A stretch of 64,000 nt of DNA from Balaenoptera acutorostrata (Eukaryota; Chordata; Mammalia; Artiodactyla; Balaenopteridae). The notes below the pieces were generated by a model, which ran no database searches, was not told the DNA's origin, and saw only the letters and a list, made by a program, of their open reading frames with translations. Numbering within the stretch: position 1 is the stretch's first letter; each line of letters begins with the position of its first letter. Location of the stretch: assembly GCF_949987535.1 (NCBI RefSeq), contig NC_080079.1, positions 2,550,501-2,614,500 on the forward strand, in the 5' to 3' direction. A program made the translations under genes and the position numbers. Of this stretch, positions 1-11,440 are shown piece by piece.

Positions 1-459
1 CCCTAACAGAACTGGAGTGAGAGGCCAGCGTGCCCCATCTGTCCATCATGGTCCAGGCAGGACTTCAGGGCCACACGTCCAGGAAGCTCCATTTCTGATG
101 ACTGGCCAAACCTACCTTAACTCCCTCCCCTCAAACCAAACTCTGCTCCTACGCAGATGCAAAAGAAGGGTCACCAGATATGTGACAAAGCGCTCCCCAA
201 ACCAGGCTGAAAGGCAGACAGTCCCCATTACAGAGAGAGGCCACCCATCCCGGGATTTGAGTCAGCCTGCAGAGAAATTTATAGGGTGACACTGAACCCA
301 CTGCTGTCTGAAAGTGTGACAGCTGGTGGGGGCCTGAGCATCTCATCCAAGCTGGGGTTCAAATCCTCTTTCCCAAAACATGGGTGAATATTTACATGTA
401 TTTTCAAAAACAAAAACAAAGGAATGATAAAATCAATGGATGACCTTATTTTTATCAAT

Positions 460-890
460 TTCATTATAAGTTATAAATACATTATAAATGTATAATTACA
501 CATGAATTAATTTTGCATATAATAAAAAACATTAGCTCTCATGTGGAGGTGAGAAGAGAGAGGAGGGGACGGGGGGCAAGGTAGGTTTTTCTCAGTATAC
601 CTGGCTTTATATTTGAATTTGGAGCTACATAAATATTTTCTAAAAAATAAATAAAGAATAAAAGGTTAAAAAGTGGTCCCTAAAAATCAAAAAACAAACG
701 GAAACAAACTCCACAGTAAATCAAGTTGGTGGCAACCACACAGAGAAAAAATTACTTCACATGAATCTAAGCACATTATTTTGACTGTTCAGCCTTTAGT
801 TTGATATATATACAGCCTATGGGCAAAAGGGAATCTTACACTGCATTCAATCGTCTTATTCTTTTTAATAATGTCCATATTCACACTGGG
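460..890 (+). repeat. Old L1 3'-UTR-like fragment
   Basis: AT-rich non-coding sequence whose phrases (for example the run around 670-800 with many A-rich stretches and a late match to an old L1M-type 3' UTR) resemble mammalian L1M 3' ends. No open frame is present. The stretch 1-460 upstream is AT-rich with nothing recognised. The family assignment is by recognition only. Confidence 0.35.
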
Positions 891-1620
891 TTATTCACAA
901 TTATCCACGTTTCCTCCCTGCAGCTGGATTTCACATTCCTGCCCCACTGGCTTAAGTCTTAGCTCTGTGACACGCAGGGTCCACCCCGCTGAACTCAGGA
1001 TGGGCCGAGCAACCTGACGTGCCCAAATAAATGTGGGCGGGGGGCTTCCCTGGGGGCGCAGTGGTGGAGAACCCGCCTGCCAATGCAGGGGACACGGGTT
1101 CGAGCCCTGGTCCGGGAAGATCCCACATGCCGCGGAGCGACTAAGCCCGTGCGCCACAACTACTGCGCCTGCGCGTCTGGAGCCTGTGCTCCGCAACAAG
1201 AGAGGCCGCGATAGCGAGAGGCCCGCGCACCGCGATGAAGAGTGGCCCCCGCTCGCCGCAACTAGAGAAAAGCCCTCGCGCAGAAACGAACACCCAACAC
1301 AGCCAAAAAATAAATAAATATAAATAAATAAATAAATTTATTTTTTAAAAAAATGTGGGCGGAAAAGATGCTGCAAGAAGTTTAAAAGCCAGCTTTTAGT
1401 CCACCGAGTCTGTTTTCTCTGGACCGTAACAATCAACCATGTTCCAGAAAGAGGGGCTACATCAGTCTGGGGCTCTGAGCGAAGACAGTGGGAAACAGAG
1501 CCACAGCCAACCATGAAGGACACGGAGCGGGAACACGTAATAAACCCTTGTTGTAGCAAACCACTGGGATTTGGGGCTGTTTCTACACTATGACGTAACT
1601 TATCTCTACCAATAATGTTT
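890..1620 (+). repeat. Ancient LTR-like fragment, split by a SINE
   Basis: The sequence on the two sides of the CHR SINE at 1041-1350 appears continuous. Its right end carries AATAAA-like sequence followed by a 'ccactgggatttggggctg' stretch, which resembles the 3' end of old mammalian MaLR/MER-type LTRs. No terminal duplication was found, so the edges and family are uncertain. Confidence 0.35.
1041..1350 (+). mobile_element. CHR-type tRNA-derived SINE, copy 1
   Basis: Full-length SINE that begins ggcttccctgggggcgcagt. It has a GGTTCGAG B box near 1097 and ends in AAATAAAT/A-rich tail sequence. A perfect 12-bp target-site duplication, AAATGTGGGCGG, lies at 1029-1040 and 1351-1362, so the insertion boundaries are exact. 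Such elements are Pol III-type retroposons moved by L1 machinery. This family is abundant in cetaceans. Confidence 0.95.
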
Positions 1621-2018
1621 GGCTACATAATAAATAGCATAATTATTTACACACAATAAGGAACATAGTACTGGTGCCGTTAGGAACCAAGATTTTCAGT
1701 GCAAAAGAGAAACAAACATAAAATTAGTTTCAAGTAATTGAGTATAAGACCTTGTAATCTCTAATTTGAATTGTAGATATGGGTATGAACTCATAATTTT
1801 TTTTTTCTTTCTAAAAAGCATGTAGTTCACAACTGTGTTCATTGAAAAGGCCTAAAAATCAATGACAGTCCAGTAGCAATGAGTACCCCTAGCACTCAGA
1901 TTATGATCTCCAAATGCCATTTCTCACTGAAAAGAACCAAAGATCCTTAGAAAAATAGCTCATTCCAGGTCTGGAGCAAGAAATGCTCCGAATGAGTTGG
2001 AGAACACTTTATCAGCCT

Positions 2019-2020
<2 letters not shown>

Positions 2021-2049
<29 letters not shown>
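2021..2049. repeat. (AC)n microsatellite
   Basis: Uninterrupted AC dinucleotide repeat of about 14 units, inside an old L1 fragment. Confidence 0.98.
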
Positions 2050-2053
<4 letters not shown>

Positions 2054-2423
2054 CAAAGGCCATTGGGATTTCATCTAAATGTTAGGAGCTGGCTGAATAG
2101 GGAAAAGAAAAAAAAAAAAAAAAAAGTGAACACCGAAAAGATTAATGTTAACTGCAATGTGGTATCTTAGATTGGATCTTACAGAAAAAGGGTGATGGTG
2201 GGAAAACTGGAAGAATCCAAATTAAAATCTGGAGTTTAGTTAATATGATCATGTACCAAAGTTGTTTTCTTAAGTTTGACAAATACCCAGGTAACGTCAG
2301 GATGTTTGCATTAGGGAAACGGTATAAAGAGGGTATTAGGGATTCTTTGCACTGTCTTGGCAACTTTTTTGTAAACCTAAAATTATTCCAAAATAACAAG
2401 TATATTTTTAAAAATATGATGGG

Positions 2424-2736
2424 GGGCTTCCCTGGTGGCGCAGTGGTTGAGAATCTGCCTGCCAATGCAGGGGACACGGGTTCGAGTCCTGGTCTGGGAA
2501 GATCCCACGTGCCGCGGAGCAACTAGGCCCGTGAGCCACAACTACTGAGCCTGCGCGTCTGGAGCCTGTGCTCCGCCGCAACGGGAGAGGCCACGACAGT
2601 GAGAGGCCCGCGCACCGCGATGAAGAGTCGCCCCCGCTCGCCGCAACTGGAGAAAGCCCTCGCACAGAAATGAAGACCCTACACAGCCAAAAATAAATAA
2701 ATAAATAAATAAATAAAGGAGTTCCTTTAAAAAAAA
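2424..2736 (+). mobile_element. CHR-type tRNA-derived SINE, copy 2
   Basis: Complete SINE with A box (tggtggcgcagtggttgag), B box (GGTTCGAG) and a tail of AAATAAAT units followed by poly-A. A perfect 14-bp target-site duplication, AAAAATATGATGGG, lies at 2410-2423 and 2737-2750. The element landed at the A-rich 3' end of an older L1. Confidence 0.95.
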
Positions 2737-2989
2737 AAAAATATGATGGGTTAAATCACAACAGATGTAAAGTCACGGGTTCATAATAATACTGAAAATG
2801 ACCAGGTTCATAATGATTGCGGGGAACCAACTCATCTGTATGAATTGTAACATATAAAAAGAAAGAATAAAGCATCTACCTTGCCTTTCCTGTAGGGACT
2901 GTATTTCAGGTACATCAAATAGTTAACGAAGGCAAACAGTCTTTATTTGCAGTCCAGTTAGTAAGTGCAGAAGAAATGACAGAATTTTA

Positions 2990-3620
2990 AAATTACCACG
3001 CTGATACTATAACCATTATAGAGAGCATGGAAGTATGGTAATATTTAGGAAAATTACATTTGCAATTACTCTTTGATACAATAATTGCATCTGTAGAAAT
3101 CTATCCTGGCGCATGTTAGACATATGCCCCAAGCTATTCAGTGAAGCACAATTAGTAGTAGAAAAGACTAGAATTCACTCAAATGTTCGTTAATGGGGAC
3201 TGTTTGATCAAACAATTAACAATGGAATGTTAATTCCATTAACAAAATGGAATACCACACAGCTGCAAAATAGAAAGGAGGAATTTCTCTATATACCCTA
3301 AAAGCAGGGTGGACAAAAATACATACGGTATGTTCTTTTAAAAACGGTGGAGATATTTTTTAAAAATATGTCAATATATATTTGAACATATGAAAATAAA
3401 GCAAATAATAAATTAAATACATTCCTAAATGTATTTCATTAACCAATTAAATTAAAAGATATTTTTAACAGTTACTTTTGGAGGGAGACAGAACAGAGAG
3501 GACGCAAGAAAGAGAGAAGCTCAATTTTTCTGTGAATATACATTGTTCTATAGATTTGACTTTGGAAACAGGTAGCTATTTCATATATCTATAAACCAAA
3601 ATTAAATTTAAAATCAGTTC
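2990..3620 (+). repeat. Old L1M fragment
   Basis: Sense-strand remnant resembling the L1 ORF2 C-terminal region and proximal 3' UTR. It includes a decayed 'aatggaataccacacagctgc' type motif near 3,247, and many stops are present. It contains two short adjacent palindromes at 3202-3213 and near 3,222-3,240. Confidence 0.5.
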
Positions 3621-4790
3621 CTAAAATTCAAAGTTGAGCCATATGAACATAACTGTGTTTTAAGTTAATGGCATAACTTCTTAGAGGGGAATTATTTTAA
3701 ATAATTTTAAATCGCAGCAAGATAACTGTACATCCTAGTGGGATATAGTCTCAGGACAAAAAGAACTGCGAGAACCTTTTAGACTGATTTCAGGAATCAG
3801 TGGCGGCAGTGTTAGAGGTAAGCGTGATGGTGGCAGTATTATTCTGAGACTGTTGTGTGTGCAGGTGTGTTGCAAATCAGTAATTATGTTGGTGCAATTG
3901 GGAGATGGTATTTTCAGCATGGGAGAAAGGGAGAGAGAGACATAAGACAAATGAGGTTCAATAAAAATTCTATGGGCTTTCATTTTAGTTGAAACAACTA
4001 GTATGAAGTTATTGTTTCTTTATCTCTAAAAACATGTGTGTTTCCTAGCCTGACCACTGGAAAAGCCTAAAAGCAACAACCAACCCAGTAGCAATAAGCA
4101 TTCCTACCACCTTATTTTCTAGGTCACACTAAAACTAAACAACCCTTCTTTTAAAATGTCTGATTCAGTAAGATGGAAAATGTACAAGATGAGCTGGGAA
4201 CGTTTTGTCTTAGCAGAAAGCAAAGATGTTATCAAAGACTGGGTCAGGTCAAAAGGACTCAGAATCCAATGTGCAGGTGCTCCCCTAGCCCCAAGATGGA
4301 ACAATTTCAGAATCAATAAAGATAACAATGGCAACAGGTTAAATGTATCAAATTGTTCAAAGCCACAAGTTCATAACGATCATTTTTTAAGACTCACTGG
4401 TCACCTCTGGAGTATGCTAGAGAACCAGGTCATTATTTTGAAAGATAGTAAATAGAGGGAATGGATCAAGCATTTATTCTGCCTTTCCTGTATGAACTTT
4501 CTCTTATAACTACAAAATTAATGAGAAACTTCTTTTTGTAGAAATAGTACATGTAATAAAGGAAGAATTATAATAACACCATTTGAAATTCAATCCCTAG
4601 TAAATTAACAGATTTGGGCTGATCACTGATGGCTTATAACATCATAAAAAGAGAGAGACTCAGACATCCCCGCCTCTTAATGGAAGTGCATACATCTCCC
4701 TCTTGCCAAGAAAAACCCTCCCAACCTTGAATGTGACTGAACTTTGAGATCTAATTACCAGCTTATAGGAAATACAGGGGAACGTGTGAC

Positions 4791-4834
<44 letters not shown>

Positions 4835-5510
4835 CTATGCAGTCAGCAAAATCCAAGCTGTGGAAAACCCTACAGGACCAATAAAATGGTTTTTTTCAAC
4901 AAATAAATTGCAGGGGGTGTGAGAGAGTGAGGAGGAAAAGGAGAAGAACAAGAACAAGAAACGTGCAGATTGAATTTGATTTACACACCACCCCTGGGAA
5001 ATCTCCTTTTCACCAAAGGACAAAAATGAAGCTGGTTCCACACTAGACTCTTAACTCCCATCATACAGGAAAGAGAAGTGATAAGAGAACACATTAAACA
5101 AAACCACAAATTACCATCACTGAACCCAGGGCGTGGGAGGTGCTACAGGACAAATGTCCCAGGTCCATCACGAGGCACTGGCATGAAGGGAGGGGCAGAG
5201 GAAAGAGGAGCCATGGTTGATTAAAAGTCATTTAACAGATGTGTCAAATACAGGCAACGTGTGGACCGTGTTTGGCTCCTGATTAAAAACAAACCAACTG
5301 TAAAAATACATTTTTTTAGGAAGTTGGGGAAAATTGAACATGGGTTGGGTATAGATTATACTAAGAAAGCACTGTTAATTCTGCTGAATGTGACAATGGA
5401 ATTTTGGTTATGTTTTTCTTAAGTCCTTACCTGTTACAAATAGATATTAAAGTATTTGTGGGAGAAATCATGTGATGTTTGGTATTTGCTCTAAAATACT
5501 CCAAGAGAAA
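3620..5510 (+). repeat. Old L1M 3'-UTR copies with (CA)n
   Basis: Sense old-L1 3'-UTR sequence. 4,025-4,560 parallels 1,800-2,990. The part near 4,860-5,510 (phrases such as accctacaggaccaataaaa and attaaaaacaaaccaactgt) matches a typical L1M terminal region. No coding capacity. From 5,510 to 5,950 no repeat or gene is recognised. Confidence 0.5.
4793..4832. repeat. (CA)n microsatellite
   Basis: About 20 uninterrupted AC/CA dinucleotides, likely length-polymorphic. Confidence 0.98.
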
Positions 5511-5949
5511 AGGCTTTTCAGGGTTTACAAAGGAGACAAAGGGCAAGTTCTGATGGGCTTGAGGCCGGTGGCCGGAACAGGGAGGCCTCTCCGCCCTTCT
5601 CTCTGTCAGATACACACGGGTTTAAGAGATTTAATAAAGTTTCCCAATCTTTTGATTTCTTCACCTAAATCCACCAACTGCTTGGTTCCAACGTGACCAT
5701 AAAAAAGGCAAAAAACAGAGCTAGGAAGCACCTTGAAAAATGAAAGAATGTAACTTACTGTCTCATTGCAGCATGCCTAATCTATGTCCAACAGCTAGAG
5801 ACAGAAATTCTGTGGATTCCAGGCTTTGGACTGGAATATGATTCTAGCATTTAGTACATTTTTATTGTTGTTGTTTTTTCAAAATTTCACTTGTTTTTTA
5901 AATACTTACTGACCAAATAAGAAAAACTCACTTTGTGCAAATCAATGGT

Positions 5950-6135
5950 TCCAGACCTGGCCATAGATCAGAATTGCCCATGGAAGAGTTAAACATACAT
6001 GTCCCAAATCTTCTGATCCAACTGGGCTGAGATGGAGCGAGGTACCCGTCTTTTAACAAGCTCCCCAGGTATTCTGGGAGCAGCCAGTCCTGCGAGGCAT
6101 TTGGGAATCACCAGGTTGAGTAGGCCCATGTGCTG
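5950..6135. repeat. MER5A-like hAT transposon remnant
   Basis: Carries the MER5A hallmarks: a tcagaattgccc-type start, a central A/G-rich segment and 'aagctccccaggtattct' near 6,058, followed by a gcatttgggaatcacca end. MER5A is a non-autonomous hAT-Charlie element of early mammals. No transposase is encoded. Confidence 0.6.
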
Positions 6136-6231
6136 TGTGGTTCTTGTGACAGTCACCCCATTGATTAAGTTATCCTGCAACTTCACCTGACGCAAGAAAA
6201 CATCCGTGGCCATCTACAGCAATATCTACAG

Positions 6232-6490
6232 TGATATCAGCTAACATTCACCGGACACATACTATACACTCGGCATTCTGCGTGTACCAGCTCATTCAAT
6301 CTTCGTAACAACCCCCTCTGGAGGTGTTGTTCGTATCCCATTTTACTGATGTACCATCTGAGGTTAGAAAAGATGATAAGCAATTTGCCCAAGATCAAAC
6401 AGCCAGTACAGGGGGAAGCAGGAGACAAGCTCAGACCCAGGGAATTCTGGGCTCCTGGTCTTACCCAGGATGCAAACTTGACTTTGAGGG
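6232..6490 (-). repeat. MIR SINE, antisense
   Basis: Matches the reverse complement of MIR: 'gctaacattcaccggacaca', 'cccattttactgatg', 'agcaatttgcccaagatca' and a cagccagta block in the expected order. It is an ancient tRNA-derived SINE shared by all mammals. From 6,490 to 7,030 nothing further is recognised. Confidence 0.85.
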
Positions 6491-7029
6491 TCTCATAAGA
6501 GCAATAAAAGAAAGATAACTGCACTTAAGAACTGTTTGCTTTTGTACTTAAATTTAGTTCTCACTTCCCTGCAGTTAGCAGACCTTCAAAATACACTGCT
6601 GCTGCCACCAGGGCCACCAAACACACTTTCAGGGGAAAACACACCATTTCTCTTTGCCTAAAATGTAAAAAAGGAAAGAGGAAGTAATGTATCTGGAAGT
6701 TCCTATACCTAATACGACTGTGAATTTTCTACCTCTACAGCACGTTTGCAGATTCCTGGATGCTCACTGAGTATCGAGTAACAGCCTGCAGAACTGAACT
6801 CAAGGAGGAAGCACCACACGTGTCCAGATGCATCACAATGACAAACCACCACAGCCGCCCAAGGCTTCCAGCTCCCTGTCCTGCCGGGACCCTGAGGTTT
6901 CCCCACACCCGCACGGCGTGGGGTCACTTCCAGCTCTGGCAGCTGCCACCTCAAGATGACAAGAGAGCATTTCAATAATAAGGGACTCAGAACAGTCTTT
7001 CAAAAGTAACTATCAGGAACTTCTGTTAC

Positions 7030-7250
7030 TGGTCATAAAGGATTAACCGCTACTGGAACTGTCCCCCTACCATAAACAACTAGAAAATCAGACAAAATAT
7101 ATAAAACAACTGTTTTCAGAAAACAGTGGACAAAAGACAATGCAAGACAGTGATCCCTAAGGGAAGAGAAACAAATGGATTGCGAGCGTACTGTCTGAGG
7201 CTGATTCTGGGCCACAGAACATTTGGGGGGAACCTGTGAATGAAAAATAT
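7030..7250 (+). repeat. Old L1M 5'-region fragment
   Basis: Sense sequence resembling the L1M 5' UTR/ORF1-proximal region (gaaaatcagacaaaatatat, ggacaaaagacaatgcaaga). No intact frame. The assignment is tentative. Confidence 0.4.
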
Positions 7251-7539
7251 TGCTGTCATATCAGTAAACAAAGGATGTGGCAGCCATCGAACCATCACAT
7301 TACAGCCACCCAGATGGTGAGCCCTGAGGGAACTCAGGATGGAACAGGATGCCCGCCACCTAGCAGTCAGCTGCTGCAGCACCCCCGCCCCCGATGGTGC
7401 CCCCTGAGGAGACTCAGGATGAGAAGCACAGGACACTGGCCCCATGTAGCTGAGGGGAACATCAAAGGAATGACTTCAGTGAGCCCAGACTCCTGCGTCT
7501 TCCCATACACAGAGAAGTGCTACAGTCCTTAACTAGAGA

Positions 7540-7700
7540 TGTCGGTTTTCTTTAATGAATGATAATCTTTTGATATTGCAACTACCGGTCTTTGTTGCAG
7601 AAACTATATATCCTGGCTTCCCCCGCCCCCCCACCTCTTCAGAGCAGTCCCTCAGAGCTATCTGAGATGCTGCGCCCTGGGCTTAAGTCAAGGACCAGAC
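7540..7700 (+). repeat. Possible LTR fragment
   Basis: The stretch 'cagagcagtccctcagagct' followed by atctgagatgctg resembles the R/U5 part of artiodactyl endogenous-retrovirus LTRs. Neither end is clear. The preceding 7,250-7,540 shows no feature. Confidence 0.3.
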
Positions 7701-9205
7701 CAGGACATTAACACAGCTACTATCAACATGCTCTACATGCTCAAGGAAGGGACAAAATGAGAAGAGACGTGGAAGATATTTTTTAAAGGCCGAAATAAAA
7801 CTTCTAGACCTGAAAATACAGCATTTGAAATTTTAAAAGTGCACCTGATGAACAGCAGAAGAGACACCACAGAAGAGATCAATGAACTTGACTACATAGC
7901 AATAAAAACTATACACAATGAAGCACAGGGAGAAAAAATATGAACAGAGGCTCAGTGACCTTTGGAACAATATAAAGTGGTTTAAAGTATGTGTGATTGG
8001 AGTCCAATGCAGAGAGGGGAGAGAGGGGTGACAGAAAATGTATTTGAAGAAATCAAAATTGAAAGTGATCCAAATTAGGTGACATGTATAAACCCACAGA
8101 TCCGAGAAGCTGGACAAGCATCAAACAGAATAAACATAAATAAACTAAGTAATTAATTAATTAAAAATAACACAGGCACATCATAATCAAATTTCTGTAA
8201 ACTAGTACTAAAGAGAAAATTTTAAAAGGAGGCAGAGGAAAAAGAGACACCATTTGCAAAGGAATAAAGATAAGAATGATGGCAGAGCTCTTATCAGAAA
8301 CTATAAAATCCAGAGCACAACAGGTTTTTCTTTCACTAAATTGCTGAAAGAAAAATGTCAACTTGGAATTCTATATGCTCAGCTGCAAAATACGTTTGAA
8401 AAAGAAAGGCAAAATACAGACTTTTTTTTTTTTTTTAATTTATTTATTTTTGGCTGTGTTGGGTCTTCGTTTCTGTGCGAGGGCCTTCTCTAGTTGTGGC
8501 AAGCGGGGGCAACTCTTCATCGCAGTGCACGGGCCTCTCACTATCGCGGCCTCTCTTGCTGCGGAGCACAGGCTCCAGACACGCAGGCTCAGTAGTTGTG
8601 GCTCACGGGCCCAGTTGCTCCGCGGCATGTGGGATCCTCCCAGACCAGGGCTCGAACCCGTGTCCCCTGCATTGGCAGGCAGACTCTCAACCACTGCGCC
8701 ACCAGAGAAGCCCCAATACAGGCTTTTTGAAACAGACAAAAGCTGAGAGAATTCATCTCTAGCAGAAGTATACTACAAAAAATATAGGCCACTCTTCAAG
8801 CAAAAAGAAATGTTATTACACTATATTTAAATCCTAGAGCAACCACTAAAAATAATAACAAGATGACAATAAAAACTAATAAGCAAATAGTGGAGATAAA
8901 ACTAAATATAAACAAATATTGAATCACTATGCTGTATCCCTGAAACTAATATGTTACATGTCAACTACATCTCAATAAAAAAAGGACAGAAAAAAATTAA
9001 ATATTAAAGCTATTCAAATAATCCCAAAGAAGTCAGAAAGAGAGGCAAAAAAGGAACAAAGAACACAAAGAAGAGATGGGAAATAGAAAGCAAGATAGTA
9101 GATTTAATCCCAAATATATTAATAATTAATTAATTAATGCCAGTAATTGCATTAAACATAAATGGCCTAAACACTCTGATAATTAAAGATAAAATGTTTC
9201 GGTCT
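7700..9205 (+). repeat. Old L1M ORF1/inter-ORF/ORF2-start remnant
   Basis: Sense L1. 8,200-8,420 and 8,730-8,800 match the ORF1 C-terminal/linker region (ttgctgaaagaaaaatgtca; gacaaaagctgagagaattc). 9,140-9,180 (gcattaaacataaatggcct) corresponds to the start of ORF2. All frames are destroyed by stops and indels. The element is interrupted by an antisense CHR SINE at 8422-8714, so it predates that SINE. Confidence 0.7.
8422..8714 (-). mobile_element. CHR-type tRNA-derived SINE, copy 3
   Basis: Reverse-complement copy. It starts with poly-T and TTTATTTATTT and ends ccaccagagaagcccc. The reverse-complemented B box lies near 8,652. The target duplication AATACAGAC/AATACAGGC (8 of 9 bases identical) lies at 8413-8421 and 8715-8723. 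It is inserted in the old L1 at 7,700-9,205. Confidence 0.93.
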
Positions 9206-10320
9206 TCATAACACACTGTATGTTGTCTACCAGGAACCCCCCACAGAATACAAAGCCCCAGTAAGTTCAAGTGTGTGGCCTCAGTTTGACTGCCCTCTGC
9301 AGGGGAGGCAGTGTGAAAAGTGTTTCCCTACTGTGTGCTAAAATCACCCCAGCTTCCAGCCTCAGTCTTACCGGTCAATATGCAGGGAGAGGGAAGTGGG
9401 GCAGGAGAGAGGACAGGGCCCAAGGGGTGGATGTGGCCAGAAATCAGGTCCCCAAGAGGAGGTCATGCATGCAAACCACAGTGTCCAAGAGGACAGGGGC
9501 CTGGCCAGTGTCGACCTGGGCACACGCCATGCAGGGGGGAGGGCGGGGGCGATGGAGGGGCCTGCGACCTCTGTGGGCTCTGGGGTGGCGCTGCCCAGGC
9601 TAGCAGGGGCATCTGGGCCCCATCACCTGTGCCCTCTGGTATCACTCGCGTGGAAGAGGGGAATTTGTCAATGGAATTAAGGTTACTGATGTGTTGACCT
9701 TAATATAGTAAGACTGTTCTGGATTATCCAATCATGTGAGCCCTTCCTTAAAGCAGAAGAGGAGGGCAGAGGAGAAATCCAGAAGGAACCGAAGCAGGAG
9801 AAGCACTTGGCCCATACCCAGGCTTGGAAGAACGGGAGGCGGTGAATTCTGCCAGCAAGCAGCCGGCCTGCACGGCCTGCAGGGGTCATCGCCTAACGTC
9901 TTCCTTACTTTCTGGAGCCCAGGCAAAGGTGGCGATATTTAGCATCGTTGTTCGTGGAAGCAGCCTGACCTGCTGGCCCCACCCACGACCCGTCCTGAGG
10001 ACCAGATCTGGCCAGGCGCAGGGGGGATCAGACCTGCCCCACAGGAGACAACGGAGGGAAAAGCACTTGGCACAGAGACATGCACGTAACAGGATCTCAG
10101 GGAAGTCCCTGCTGCCACCACCATTGCTGCCAGCCCTGCCATCACCTCCGTGATGCCCACAGGGGTGCTCGGCCCCTCGGCTCCAAGCCTGCCTCTGCCT
10201 CTCCCTGCAAGGCCAGTGCCCCGTCCCCAACACCTGTGCCCACCGCCCTGCACTCGCGCTGGGGTGAAGGCAGTGAGGGTACAAAGTGCCCGGGCGAGCC
10301 TGCACAGAGAAGGTGTTCCA
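9206..10320. other. Unique GC-rich sequence, no gene recognised
   Basis: Short overlapping open frames occur on both strands, as expected for GC-rich DNA. None resembles a known protein and no repeat was recognised. Confidence 0.5.
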
Positions 10321-10333
10321 AGGATGCTCGCCA

Positions 10334-10689
10334 GGGCTCCCCTGGTGGCGCAGTGGTTGAGAATCCGCCTGCCAAGGCAGGGGACACGGGTTCGAGCCCT
10401 GGTCCGGGAAGATCCCACATGCCGCGGAGCAACTAAGCCCGTGTGCCACAACTACTGAGCCTGCGCGCTACCCGTGAGCCACAACTACTGAGCCCGCGTG
10501 CCTAGAGCCCATGCTCTGCAACAAGAGAAGCCACTGCAATGAATGGCCAGCACACAACGAAGAGTAGCCCCCGCTCACGGCAACTAGAGAAACCCTGCCC
10601 ACAGCAACAAAGGCTCAATGCAGCCAAAAATAAATAAAATAAAATAAATTTTTTTTAAAAATTAAGAAATACTTTAAAAAAAAAAAAAA
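10334..10689 (+). mobile_element. CHR-type SINE with a 33-bp internal duplication, copy 4
   Basis: Complete SINE flanked by AGGATGCTCGCCA (10321-10333) and AGGATGCTTGCCA (10690-10702), a 13-bp target duplication with one difference. It is longer than the other copies because a 33-bp unit starting cccgtg is repeated at 10438-10470 and 10471-10503. The 3' part is also more diverged than in its siblings, which suggests an older or distinct subfamily. Confidence 0.92.
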
Positions 10690-10702
10690 AGGATGCTTGC
10701 CA

Positions 10703-11264
10703 AATCTGGAGCCTGGGCGTTTGTATGCAGACTGTGTTCCTGGACAAATTTTACAACAAACCTAAGTCTCCGATGTCCTGGTAATTTTAAAAGCTCTTCT
10801 GTTTGTATTACGGAGACACTCCAGCTTAGGGAAAGGTGCCTGCACCAACACAAGAAATGTATTGCAAATGACGAGGAAAACATGGTTTCCAGCCACTAGG
10901 AAAACAAACTGTACAATCGCCAAACAAGAAGAGATATGCTGACACGCTGAATGCAGAGCAGAGCGATGAAAAAAGTTGAAAGGAAGTTTATGTGGAAATC
11001 TATCCCTATCGTATATTGATAAGACCCCAAAATGTGCTGGATCCTGTGCCCCGCACCCCAGGGCGTGATGGCGCTCCCAACACAGATGCTGGGAGAACAG
11101 GGGTGGGCACCGCCCCCAGGGCTAAAGCTGATGGTCATACAGGTTTTCGTCCACATTTTATTTCATTTGTTTCCACCTTAAGTTGCATAAGCTCTAGAGG
11201 TGGGGCCTCCGTGTCCCCCCTATAAAATTAGGGCAAGAGAGTTTCCCGCTACCTCTTACCTCAA
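10703..11264. other. Unannotated sequence
   Basis: No gene, SINE or LINE recognised with confidence. Only short open frames are present. Confidence 0.4.
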
Positions 11265-11440
11265 TAGCTTAGTAGTTGATAACAGGCTCTGTGCCACTCG
11301 GTGGACACCGAAACCTCATTTAACCCTAAACAACCTTGCAAAGTAGGACCACCACCCCTTTAACGAGTCAGAAAGCTGAGACAGAGACACTAACGGGATG
11401 GATCTATGTCAGGAAGTCACGGCTTTGCAGAGCAAAACCC
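11265..11440 (-). repeat. MIR SINE, antisense
   Basis: Shows the order expected of reverse-complement MIR: 'ctctgtgccactcggtggac', 'aacctcatttaaccc', 'gcaaagtagga' and 'agctgagacagagacacta'. Diverged but recognisable. Confidence 0.65.

Larger units (their letters stand above)
1640..2990 (+). repeat. Old L1M 3' end, interrupted by a SINE
   Basis: The segment ending near 2,400 carries the typical old-L1 3' terminus (tttgtaaacctaaaattatt at 2371-2390). The CHR SINE at 2424-2736 sits right after it. Sequence before and after the SINE parallels 4,025-4,560 and part of 20,260-20,620, so these are copies of one L1M 3'-UTR family. A CA microsatellite lies inside. Edges are approximate. Confidence 0.6.

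Noticed and set aside
1040..1350. Genuine tRNA gene from the A and B boxes
   Set aside because: The boxes belong to the tRNA-derived head of the CHR SINE. No cloverleaf with proper acceptor pairing is evident, and the same sequence recurs as a SINE.
3202..3240. Adjacent short palindromes (GTTTGATCAAAC and AATGGAAT/ATTCCATT)
   Set aside because: AT-rich old L1 sequence produces such short palindromes by chance. No other supporting signal.
8363..8762. Open frames of 80-130 codons over CHR SINEs (similar peptides at seven places)
   Set aside because: The similar peptides arise because the same SINE is read in each place. No protein is implied.
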